Under the pieces are notes generated by a model. The model saw only the letters and a program-made list of their open reading frames with translations. It made no database searches and had not been told where the DNA came from. From Kiritimatiellota bacterium (GTDB lineage Bacteria; Verrucomicrobiota; Kiritimatiellia; RFP12; UBA1067), in assembly GCA_009777165.1 (NCBI GenBank), contig WRML01000160.1:1-5837 (forward strand): a DNA stretch of 5,837 nucleotides, in the 5' to 3' direction. The position numbers and the translations under genes are program-made. The stretch's first letter is position 1, and each line of letters starts with the position of its first letter. Below, one piece after another: positions 1-5,785 of the stretch.

Positions 1-429
1 GATGGCCTTTGTCGGGTCTACCAGCCCCCCGAGTGCATCCTCGTTCCCCCGCGTGATGTCCTCTACGGCGTTCGAGCGGGAAACGAAGCGGAACATGCGC
101 GTCTTGCTCAGCGCAGTACGCAGGGAGTCCGTGAAGCTCTTCATGTCGAGGTGCAGCGTGGTATTGTTTTTCAGGTCGTCAATGTCGAGCACGGGTTTCG
201 ATCCAATCGTGTAGCCGTACTCAGACAAGTCCATGGCGCTAATCTCCTGCTGCATGGACTCGACCATAGTCGTGATCGTGCGGCGGATGTCCTGCGGCTC
301 GAGCTTATAGGTCATCGGCTTGCGGTCCAGCGTCACCTCGCGCGCACCCCTGCCACCGTATTCGGTGACGCACCCCGTCATCACCGCGCCTGTCAGCGCG
401 GCCATCGTCACATACATCATCGTCTTCAT
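1..429 (-). CDS. lpoB: LpoB-like penicillin-binding protein activator lipoprotein, 3' end cut by window edge
   Basis: Translating the minus strand from ATG at 429 gives 143 open codons to base 1 with no stop, so the C-terminus is missing. The protein starts MKTMMYVTMAALTGAVMTGC, a lipoprotein signal with lipobox MTGC (Cys20). Residues around 75-115 contain KPVLDIDDLKNNTT, then SFTDSLRTALSKTRMFRFVSRS. This fits the LpoB pattern of a strand with an N-T pair, a helix with LRxAL, and F-RFV-R. In Escherichia coli, LpoB is an outer-membrane lipoprotein of 213 residues that binds and activates the peptidoglycan synthase PBP1B. Val at +2 after the Cys does not suggest inner-membrane retention by the E. 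coli rule. The start is secure: a perfect AGGAGG (438-443) lies 8 nt upstream. The gene begins 14 bp after the YcfL stop and is surely co-transcribed. Whether a PBP1B-type partner exists here is unknown; a diverged CsgG-fold lipoprotein with another role is the alternative. Confidence 0.85.
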   Translation of the reverse strand, partial: MKTMMYVTMAALTGAVMTGCVTEYGGRGAREVTLDRKPMTYKLEPQDIRRTITTMVESMQQEISAMDLSEYGYTIGSKPVLDIDDLKNNTTLHLDMKSFTDSLRTALSKTRMFRFVSRSNAVEDITRGNEDALGGLVDPTKAI

Positions 430-437
430 TCTCGTTT

Positions 438-443
438 CCTCCT
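438..443 (-). promoter_or_regulatory. Shine-Dalgarno site of the LpoB-like gene
   Basis: The minus strand reads AGGAGG, 8 nt before the ATG at 429. It is the strongest ribosome binding site in the window. It fixes the start of the partial gene and suggests efficient independent initiation. Confidence 0.8.
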
Positions 444-866
444 CTATTGACTTGAGCGTGTCTCGCGGATACGCAGTTTGGATGCGACCGCAGTCGGGCG
501 GTTCGCGACACTCGTAATGGTGGTGACGTCGCGCCCTTCCAGGATCACCGTTTTGTAGGTGCGACTCTGCGGGTCAAGCTCCCTGCCGCTCTCATCGAAC
601 CACACGACACGGTAATCCATATAGAGGCGGCCGAGCTTGGTCGAGGCGATCGAGAAATGCGCCCGCTGGAACCCGTTAATCTCATCATACTTCAGGTCCA
701 CAAGCTGGACCCGGTCACGCACGCGCGTGCTGTCCTCAACGATAATGGACTCCCCGGTGCGGTGGTCTGTCGTCACGACCGTCCCGGCGGTGTCCACGCA
801 CCCCGTGAGCGCGCCCAGCGCCAGTGCGGTCAGTGCGAGTGATCTGATTTTCTTCATCCTTTTCAT
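444..866 (-). CDS. ycfL: YcfL-family (DUF1425) lipoprotein
   Basis: A 140-residue lipoprotein: MKRMKKIRSL, a hydrophobic stretch, then lipobox LTGC (Cys23), followed by about 117 residues of mature protein. The body contains LVDLKYDEINGFQRAHFSIAS, LYMDYRVVWFDESGRELDP and a C-terminal TSVANRPTAVASKLRIRET. The pattern 'one strand, YR-V-WFD-G-E-D, then an A-P-A-x-x-x-R-IR end' matches the YcfL/DUF1425 family (about 125 residues in E. coli). YcfL is a predicted periplasmic-facing lipoprotein of unknown function; in E. coli its gene is next to lpoB, as here. The frame is open back to 893, but ATG 866 is preferred because AGGAAAGGA lies directly upstream and the protein then starts with a normal basic n-region. 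ATG 857 is also possible. The gap from the upstream gene's stop is 7 bp, so translation is probably coupled. Identification is by recalled family pattern and by context. Confidence 0.82.
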   Translation of the reverse strand: MKRMKKIRSLALTALALGALTGCVDTAGTVVTTDHRTGESIIVEDSTRVRDRVQLVDLKYDEINGFQRAHFSIASTKLGRLYMDYRVVWFDESGRELDPQSRTYKTVILEGRDVTTITSVANRPTAVASKLRIRETRSSQ

Positions 867-873
867 TCCTTTC

Positions 874-2460
874 CTAGTTAAACAAACTCTCAATGGGCGT
901 GCAGGTGGCCGGGGCCCCCTTTCCGTTCATAGACGCGGAGACCGCGCGCGACCGCCCGGCCGGGTCGCCCACCCAGACGAAGCGCGTCTCCCCCTGCGCC
1001 ACGGAAACCGGGAACGTGACCGTCCGCCCGTTCGCCTGGTTCGCCAGCGTCAGTTGATACTCGCCCGGCTCGATGTTGCCACGATAGACATGCGCCACCA
1101 TCGGCAGCGTGTACCACGCGCGGGTGTCCGCCTTGTTGATGATGGCCGAGGCGAGGTTGAAGAGCCCCACCCCCAACTGCGCATAACTGTTCCCCGTGTG
1201 CTTGACAACCTGCTGCGCCGCAATGCGCCCGGCCACGCGCGTCACGTTGCGCACCACGATCCCCGGCATCTTTTCCTTCAAATCCTGATACGCGAGCGAC
1301 TGCAAAAAGAGTGCGGGCGACAGCAGCCCCAGCGTCCCGGCATCAGCAGAAAGGTTGAGCGGCATCGCCGGGTAAACGTCATCGTTGTACATCGGGAAGT
1401 CAACCGACGTCATGCTTGTGCCCAGCAACGGCAGCGGGACCTTCACCGAGCGCCGCTGGGACACGAAATTATCCTCCACCACCAGCACGATCTCTGCCGG
1501 GGAACGGTCCAGGCTCTCGGCGGGCAGGCGCGAGCGCGCCATCAGCGCGTTGAACGTCTCGGGCGCCTCACTGCGGGCGAGGCGCAACATGTCGCGCTCG
1601 ATGTAGGGGTTCCCGGGCGTGAGCTCCCACGCCTTCTGATACGCCAGGCGCGCGTTCGACGCGTCGCGGTCCAGTTCGAACAGGATGCCGCAGAAATACC
1701 ACGTCAGGCCATTCTCATACGAACAGCGCGTCTTCTCCAGCACGGGCCCCATCGCCTCCATGCGCGTGTCCATGGCCCCCATCGCGCCCGCGTTGGAACT
1801 TGTCAAGTGCGTGCGCTCCTCCTGCACCTTCGGCCCGTACTTCTCGGCCATCGCGTCCTGCGCGAACACCACCCGCCGCGCTTCGACCATCGCCGCGTCA
1901 GGCCGGCCCAAGAAGAGGTAGTTCCACATCTGATAGTTCAACGCCTGAATGAACTCATACGGCGGGATGCGGTAGATCCGCGTGCGGTCGTCCGTGACCG
2001 TCGCCGCCGCGAGGTTCCCCGCGCCGTCGGAGAGGTTGATGACGGGTCCCGTCTCGCTCTTCGTCAGGACCGTCTCGATGGCGCGGTCGAAGTCCGCGAC
2101 GCTCGCCTCGAAGTCACCCGCGAGCATGTGGACGCGCCCAGACTCCAGCAGGCCCAGCTCCTTGCTGAACGTGCTGGTCTTGAGGCCGTCCGCCCACGTC
2201 TGCGCGGCAAGGTAATTCTCGCAACGCAGGTCGTTGCGGGCGCGGTCCACCGCGACATTGGACGACACGCACCCCGTCAGGCACATACCCGCCAACGCGA
2301 GTGCCAGAACGAAAAAGGTGGCGCAGGCATTCCTTTCTGCAGACACAGACTCGAAGGCCTGTGCCACCGCACCCTGCGCCGCTGGCCACTGGGCAAGGCC
2401 TCCCGCCTTACGATGGGGTTTCGCCCTTTCTGGGTAACGATTGTGTTTACTGATTTGCAT
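874..2460 (-). CDS. COG3014-family lipoprotein with TPR-like N-terminal region
   Basis: About 528 residues from ATG 2460. The hydrophobic core FFVLALALAGM ends in lipobox LTGC (Cys64 from this start). Residues about 70-135 look like TPR helices (YLAAQTWADGL, LLESGRVHMLAGDFEASVADFDRAI). A second helical block holds NYQMWNYLFLGRPDAAMVEARR and the TPR-like NARLAYQKAWELTPGNPYIERD. The C-terminal third carries the family-like ADTRAWYTLPMVAHVYRG and ends in a beta-rich segment (GEYQLTLANQ, VTFPVSVAQGETRFVWVG). COG3014 proteins have no known function; in Gammaproteobacteria they occur beside ycfL and lpoB, as here. The start is uncertain. ATG 2460 has GGAGG at 2470-2474 with 9-nt spacing and overlaps the upstream gene by 14 bp, but it gives an unusually long n-region encoded by a palindromic repeat. 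GTG 2346 would give a normal 26-residue lipoprotein signal but lacks a good ribosome site. Confidence 0.85.
   Translation of the reverse strand: MQISKHNRYPERAKPHRKAGGLAQWPAAQGAVAQAFESVSAERNACATFFVLALALAGMCLTGCVSSNVAVDRARNDLRCENYLAAQTWADGLKTSTFSKELGLLESGRVHMLAGDFEASVADFDRAIETVLTKSETGPVINLSDGAGNLAAATVTDDRTRIYRIPPYEFIQALNYQMWNYLFLGRPDAAMVEARRVVFAQDAMAEKYGPKVQEERTHLTSSNAGAMGAMDTRMEAMGPVLEKTRCSYENGLTWYFCGILFELDRDASNARLAYQKAWELTPGNPYIERDMLRLARSEAPETFNALMARSRLPAESLDRSPAEIVLVVEDNFVSQRRSVKVPLPLLGTSMTSVDFPMYNDDVYPAMPLNLSADAGTLGLLSPALFLQSLAYQDLKEKMPGIVVRNVTRVAGRIAAQQVVKHTGNSYAQLGVGLFNLASAIINKADTRAWYTLPMVAHVYRGNIEPGEYQLTLANQANGRTVTFPVSVAQGETRFVWVGDPAGRSRAVSASMNGKGAPATCTPIESLFN
2317..2368. repeat. Palindromic hairpin element at the 5' end of the COG3014 gene
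   Basis: GGTGGCGCAGGC at 2317-2328 is the inverted complement of GCCTGTGCCACC at 2357-2368, matching at 11 of 12 positions around a 28-bp centre. The odd pair is a G-U wobble in plus-strand RNA but an A/C mismatch in the transcribed minus-strand RNA. The element sits exactly at the n-region/h-region junction of the lipoprotein signal. It looks like a dispersed REP/MITE-like hairpin; 'GTGGCACAGGC...' palindromes are recalled as frequent in PVC-group genomes, which was not verified. The stretch from here to about 2437 has the same low-information look and includes a small stem AAGGC/GCCTT at 2395-2409. Confidence 0.6.
2395..2409. repeat. Small perfect inverted repeat (5-bp stem, 5-nt loop)
   Basis: AAGGC-CTCCC-GCCTT on the plus strand forms a perfect 5-bp stem. 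It lies between the ATG 2460 start and the larger palindrome and may belong to the same composite element. It has no T-tract, so it is not a terminator. Confidence 0.35.
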
Positions 2461-3658
2461 GTAAACCGTCCTCCGGCGGAACCAGCGGCAACGACAGCCA
2501 TGCAAGGCCAATGTCCCGCTTCATGTGATCAGCACTCTCCCCTCCGGGAGCGTCATACAACACTGCGAGCCGGTCCCCCTTGCGGATGACGCTCGGCATA
2601 CCGAGGCAGGTTTTTGACCATCCGCAATTGCGGCCATCGAGCACCACGGCCTTGCGGCTTGTATCCCAGTGTTCGAGGTCTTTGCTCCAATACACCCAAA
2701 TGGCATCCGTGTACTCCGCACCCTGCTCATTGACCCCGATGTGATTGGTGAACAAAAACCACGTCTGATTGGACGGTTCAAAGTACAGCGACGAATTTTC
2801 AATCTGTTCGTCGAGCGGGAAGAGCGGTTCAGGCGCCACCTGCCACACCCCGTTCAACTCGCGGGTCCGGGCAAGCGCAAGCGTCCGTTTGAATGGCCTG
2901 CCCGAAGCGGCACTGTAGAACATCAGGTGCTCGCCCCCCCTGCTGACGATAAAGCCGGGACAGGCCGTGCCGGCGTTGTACGTCCCCGGCGCGGGACGGA
3001 AAGGGATGACCTCCTTCTGCTTTTCCCAAGGCCCGGCCAGCGAGACGGCCCGTGCCTTCGAGACGGTGTAAGGGAGCGCCGGGATCGAGGAGGGCGGAGG
3101 TGTCGTCTGTCGGCAACTGACGTAAAACATGTGCCACATCCCCTCATCGTCCCTCGCGAACCACGGCGAAGAGGCTGTCCCCGAATCGTCCTCCCCGTCC
3201 GCCCCGAGCGTCAGTTTCGGGCCATGTTTCGTCCAGTGCGAGAGATCGGTACTCGTCGCGAGGCACGCCACCCAACCTTTCGGGGCACATCCGTCATAAT
3301 AGAGGTAATAGGTGCCCTTATGCTCGATGACACTTGCCTCGCGCATCCCGTTGATGTCGCATTCGCCCGGCCCGTCCCCATGCCGAAGCACACGCCCGGC
3401 ATCAACCGCTTCCAAGCGATACACCGGGCTCGGGCGCCCATCCGAATAGACGCGGTGCGGATTGGGGGTTACCGATGTCCCCTGCCGTTGACCCTCCGCC
3501 CAACAACAACAGCCCCCCCCCGCAGCAACCAACAGCGCGGTGAGCATCCAAAAGGCGTTGCACCCCTTAAGGCTTATAGCCCTCGCGGCTCGCGGGGACG
3601 CTCGCCCTCCAGTTGTTGCAAGGCATTCAGCCCTCTTCTGTAACCCTGCCTTGAACAT
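2447..3658 (-). CDS. Secreted five-bladed beta-propeller glycosidase-like protein (GH43/GH32-type fold)
   Basis: Up to 403 residues. The body shows repeated blade-like patterns: REASVIEHKGTYYLYYDG (about 106-123), VACLATSTDLSHWTKHGP (130-147), GTASSPWFARDDEGMWHMFYVS (160-181), GTACPGFIVSRGGEHLMFYSA (230-250), ENSSLYFEPSNQTWFLFTNH (287-306), IWVYWSKDLEHWD (320-332) and MPSVIRKGDRLAVLYDAPG (354-372). 'Strand-G-YYLYYD' and 'S-DL-HW' are typical of GH43/GH32/GH117-like propellers that act on plant or algal polysaccharides; neither the family nor the catalytic carboxylates can be assigned from sequence alone. The start is uncertain. ATG 3658, 12 bp after the upstream stop, has no clear ribosome site, and about 30 of its first 37 codons come from a dispersed repeat. 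ATG 3547 begins directly at the hydrophobic core MLTALLVAAGGG and gives 366 residues. Probably exported. It is the only enzyme-like gene in an envelope lipoprotein operon, and repeats lie at both ends. Confidence 0.8.
   Translation of the reverse strand: MFKAGLQKRAECLATTGGRASPRAARAISLKGCNAFWMLTALLVAAGGGCCCWAEGQRQGTSVTPNPHRVYSDGRPSPVYRLEAVDAGRVLRHGDGPGECDINGMREASVIEHKGTYYLYYDGCAPKGWVACLATSTDLSHWTKHGPKLTLGADGEDDSGTASSPWFARDDEGMWHMFYVSCRQTTPPPSSIPALPYTVSKARAVSLAGPWEKQKEVIPFRPAPGTYNAGTACPGFIVSRGGEHLMFYSAASGRPFKRTLALARTRELNGVWQVAPEPLFPLDEQIENSSLYFEPSNQTWFLFTNHIGVNEQGAEYTDAIWVYWSKDLEHWDTSRKAVVLDGRNCGWSKTCLGMPSVIRKGDRLAVLYDAPGGESADHMKRDIGLAWLSLPLVPPEDGLHANQ
3565..3606. repeat. Dispersed GC-rich hairpin repeat at the 5' end of the glycosidase-like gene
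   Basis: The core hairpin at 3587-3606 reads on the minus strand GGCGAGCG-TCCC-CGCGAGCC: an 8-step stem of three pairs, two tandem G/A mismatches, then three pairs, closed by a 4-nt loop. Next to it is the perfect palindrome CCTTAAGG at 3565-3572. Read in different frames the region encodes GGRASPRAAR or EGERPREPRG, which I recall as a translated signature of a repeat scattered through PVC-group genomes; this was not checked. It overlaps the ORF's N-terminus ahead of the hydrophobic signal core. The outer limits may reach about 3552-3630. Confidence 0.6.
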
Positions 3659-3670
3659 CGCGTTGCTTGA

Positions 3671-4894
3671 CTAGCGTTGGAGATTATTGTTCTGCAGAAT
3701 GACATCGTTGCCAGCGCCGCGGTTCCCGACATCGCGCCACCCGGCGGTGTCGAAGTTGATCTTGATGTCCTTGCGCGTCGCCGCCTCCGCATAGTTGACG
3801 GCGACGAGCGAGCGGAAGCCCTCAAGGTTTCGGAACCGCGCAAGCCCCTCATCCGACAACTCCAGCGCGACACGGAATTTCGCGCCGGGCTGGATCACGA
3901 CCGCCTGCTGCCACGGCTTCATCCACTGGCGGGAGATGCGCAGCTGGTGCATCCCGGGCGTCGTCATGAATTTGCCGGGCGACGAGCCGACCGCAAAGCC
4001 GTCCAGCTCCACCGTCACCCCCCCGATCAGGCGGCGCAACTCGCCCAGCACGTCTTTCAGCGTCTCGGGCGCCCCCAGCACACCGTTCTCGAGCCCCCCG
4101 ATGAACTCGTCAATGGTCGTCGAGACCTCGAACTCGATCATCTGGGCAGGGTCCACCGCTGCGCGGCGCCACGTCGGGGCCTTGGCCGCCATTTCCGGCC
4201 CCGTCTTCTGGCACCACTGGTCAATCATGTGCGAGAAGAACGGCAGTTCATTGCCCTTGGTCACCATCTGGTTCGGCACGGGGTGCTTGCCCGGCCAGTT
4301 CGAACCGAAGACCGTCGAACCCTCGACCGCCTCCAGCACCTTTACCGTCATGTTCAGGTTGAAGGTGGTGGTCCCCTGGATGACGTTGAGCATACTCGCG
4401 CTGGTGATGGAGACGAGCATGATGTAGTCGCACCCGACCATCTGCGCGAGGCGCAGGGGCGACCCCCCCCGGAACGCGCCGTCAATCAGCCCCGCGCGCT
4501 CCTCCGCCGTCGTGACTTTAAAACGGTCGAAACTGCTCGCGAGCTCCTGCGCGTCCAGGACGATCATGCCGGCCCCCGCGAGGTCCGCCGTGATGCGGTC
4601 GCGGATGCCGTCCACCTCCTCATCCAGCGCCTTCACCGTCGTCTGGTTCTTCACGAAGATGGCGACCTTCGGCTGGGCGGCGGGCGGTGGGCGCGGCGCC
4701 AGGACCGCACGTTTCTCCACGACCGCCTCCACCCCGACCACCTCCAAGTCCGGGTTCGCCGCCTGGACTCGCGCCTTGAACGCCTTGAGCGCGGCGTCAT
4801 CCTCACCGACCTTCTCCGCCTCCGTGACGACCTGCGCCCACGCGCAGACCGCGAATACCGCAAGTATCCCTGCAATCAGACTTTTCCGTTTCAT
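3671..4894 (-). CDS. Exported CsgG/LpoB-like domain protein with C-terminal PEGA-like domain
   Basis: A 407-residue protein with a classical signal peptide, MKRKSLIAGILAVFAVCAWA, probably cut after AWA (residue 20). There is no lipobox Cys. A charged or proline-rich linker (PRPPPAAQP, about 67-75) leads to a CsgG/LpoB-like region at about 76-230: VAIFVKNQTT, the helix GIRDRITADLAGAGMIVLD, CDYIMLVSI, and NLNMTVKVLEAVEGSTVFG, the paired strands usual in this fold. Residues about 292-347 look like a PEGA domain: VTVELDGFAVGSSPGKF, a GMHQLRISR strand, then AVVIQPGAKFRVALEL. PEGA domains are small extracellular beta domains of surface proteins. The function is unknown; a periplasmic or outer-membrane-associated assembly or sensing role is inference. 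The start is supported by GGAG 5 nt upstream and the signal peptide at codon 1. It begins 20 bp after the surface-repeat gene's stop. Confidence 0.8.
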   Translation of the reverse strand: MKRKSLIAGILAVFAVCAWAQVVTEAEKVGEDDAALKAFKARVQAANPDLEVVGVEAVVEKRAVLAPRPPPAAQPKVAIFVKNQTTVKALDEEVDGIRDRITADLAGAGMIVLDAQELASSFDRFKVTTAEERAGLIDGAFRGGSPLRLAQMVGCDYIMLVSITSASMLNVIQGTTTFNLNMTVKVLEAVEGSTVFGSNWPGKHPVPNQMVTKGNELPFFSHMIDQWCQKTGPEMAAKAPTWRRAAVDPAQMIEFEVSTTIDEFIGGLENGVLGAPETLKDVLGELRRLIGGVTVELDGFAVGSSPGKFMTTPGMHQLRISRQWMKPWQQAVVIQPGAKFRVALELSDEGLARFRNLEGFRSLVAVNYAEAATRKDIKINFDTAGWRDVGNRGAGNDVILQNNNLQR

Positions 4895-4914
4895 TGTTTC
4901 TCCAGTTTGGGTGT

Positions 4915-5568
4915 TTAGAAATAGCAGTTGATGATGGGCAGGAACGGTACGTCATTGTTCTGGATCACATTGATGAGGCCGATCTGCAGCCCGATCATCG
5001 TGCGCGTCATGTTGATGACGCCGCACTGGAAACCCTCGATGTGGTCCGCCCCGTTATAGACGCCGAACTGGAACGCCTGGCCCGCGGTGCAGTAGTTCAC
5101 CGCCCCCACCTGCAATCCGGCGAAGTTCCCCTTCACGTAGTTGACCAACCCGACCTGCAGCCCGAGGCTGTCGCCGTCAACGATCGTCGCCAACCCGTTG
5201 ATGAACAGGCCGTTGCCGTGCCCGATGGCCCGGCCGACGAGACCCACGTCGAGCCCGTCGAAGTTCACGCACTCGCCGTAGATGAGGCTCAGGCGGAACC
5301 CGCCGACATCGAAATCGCGCGGCGGCACCTGCAGCGGCGACACGAAACTCAGCATGACCGGCGTGTAGGCCACGCCCAAGATTTCCTCCGTCGGCACACG
5401 GGCCGTCGTGTGGTAACGCTCACGCGCATCCGGGTTCCCCGGGCGCGTCACGTTGTACATCGGCGTGCTGCCCCCTGTTGACAGATACCCGGAACGCACC
5501 TGCGCCAGAACCGGCAGGCAGACCGCCACAGAGGCCGCCGCAATAATCATCCTTACTGTTCTTTTCAT
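4915..5568 (-). CDS. Secreted GLQxG surface-repeat protein (LA_2272-like)
   Basis: A 217-residue protein starting MKRTVRMIIAAASVAVCLPVLAQ, a signal peptide probably cut after LAQ. After a polar segment, residues about 103-203 are short repeats of the type G-[LF]-Q-x-G-[LV]-x-N: GLDVGLVG, GLFINGLA, GLQVGLVN, GLQVGAVN, FQFGVYN, GFQCGVIN and GLQIGLIN, about 13-20 residues apart. The chain ends VPFLPIINCYF with a terminal Phe. This is the pattern of the LA_2272 family of surface-repeat proteins, named after a Leptospira protein and also common in PVC and Bacteroidetes genomes; the repeats probably form a beta structure at the outer membrane. The biochemical role is unknown. ATG 5568 is preferred because GGG at 5577-5579 sits 8 nt upstream; GTG 5571 directly before it would add one residue. 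It is the first gene of the visible operon. Confidence 0.82.
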   Translation of the reverse strand: MKRTVRMIIAAASVAVCLPVLAQVRSGYLSTGGSTPMYNVTRPGNPDARERYHTTARVPTEEILGVAYTPVMLSFVSPLQVPPRDFDVGGFRLSLIYGECVNFDGLDVGLVGRAIGHGNGLFINGLATIVDGDSLGLQVGLVNYVKGNFAGLQVGAVNYCTAGQAFQFGVYNGADHIEGFQCGVINMTRTMIGLQIGLINVIQNNDVPFLPIINCYF

Positions 5569-5571
5569 CAC

Positions 5572-5785
5572 ATAATCCCTTTCGCTTTTAAGACCTGAAA
5601 TATTTTTAGTTTACCAAAAAACGTGGCCCATGGCTAGCGCGAAGTAAAAAAAACTATTTTCCCCCAGAGGCGAATCCGCTTGCACGTCAACGCCGCTATT
5701 TGATATGATACCTCGAAATGAAAACAGGTGTAAAAGATGGCATGACGCAAACCATACGTGACGCAGATGTCGCGCACCATCTTAT
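5572..5785. other. Upstream intergenic leader of the operon
   Basis: This stretch is more A+T-rich than the genes, with T-runs on the minus strand near 5646-5653 and 5625-5630, and holds no convincing gene. A 65-codon minus-strand frame crosses it, starting in the tandem repeat, but it has no ribosome site or recognisable product. No intrinsic terminator or riboswitch fold was recognised; GGCG/CGCC and GCG/CGC stems are too short to call. Confidence 0.5.
5705..5734 (-). promoter_or_regulatory. Candidate sigma-70-type promoter for the operon
   Basis: The minus strand has TTTACA (5729-5734), an 18-bp spacer, and TATCAT (5705-5710). Each box differs from the TTGACA/TATAAT consensus by one base. 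Transcription would start near 5697 and leave a leader of about 130 nt before ATG 5568. It is the best match by eye in the only sizeable intergenic region. The sigma preference of the organism is unknown, so this is a weak call. Confidence 0.35.

Noticed and set aside
2461..2511. TTG 2511 as the start of the COG3014 gene
   Set aside because: It lacks a ribosome site and would overlap the upstream gene by about 65 bp, while ATG 2460 has GGAGG at good spacing.
637..2589. 650-codon open frame on the plus strand
   Set aside because: It is antisense to the COG3014 gene and is rich in Arg, His and Pro with no recognisable domain. This is typical of a shadow frame in G+C-rich DNA; the minus-strand protein has a lipobox and family patterns.
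2669..3643. 324-codon open frame on the plus strand
   Set aside because: It is antisense to the glycosidase-like gene, whose minus-strand translation shows regular propeller strands; the plus-strand frame shows none.
3677..4918. 413-codon open frame on the plus strand
   Set aside because: It is antisense to the CsgG/PEGA gene and has the same Arg/His-rich shadow composition, with no signal peptide or motif.
4894..5481. 195-codon open frame on the plus strand
   Set aside because: It is antisense to the GLQxG repeat gene. Its apparent VDEQAVAV/HVEPVEVHA-like repetition is only the complement of the GLQxG repeats.
5640..5700. Intrinsic terminator suggested by the T-run near 5646-5653 on the minus strand
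   Set aside because: No stable G+C-rich stem directly precedes the T-run; the nearest complementary segments are only 3-4 bp.
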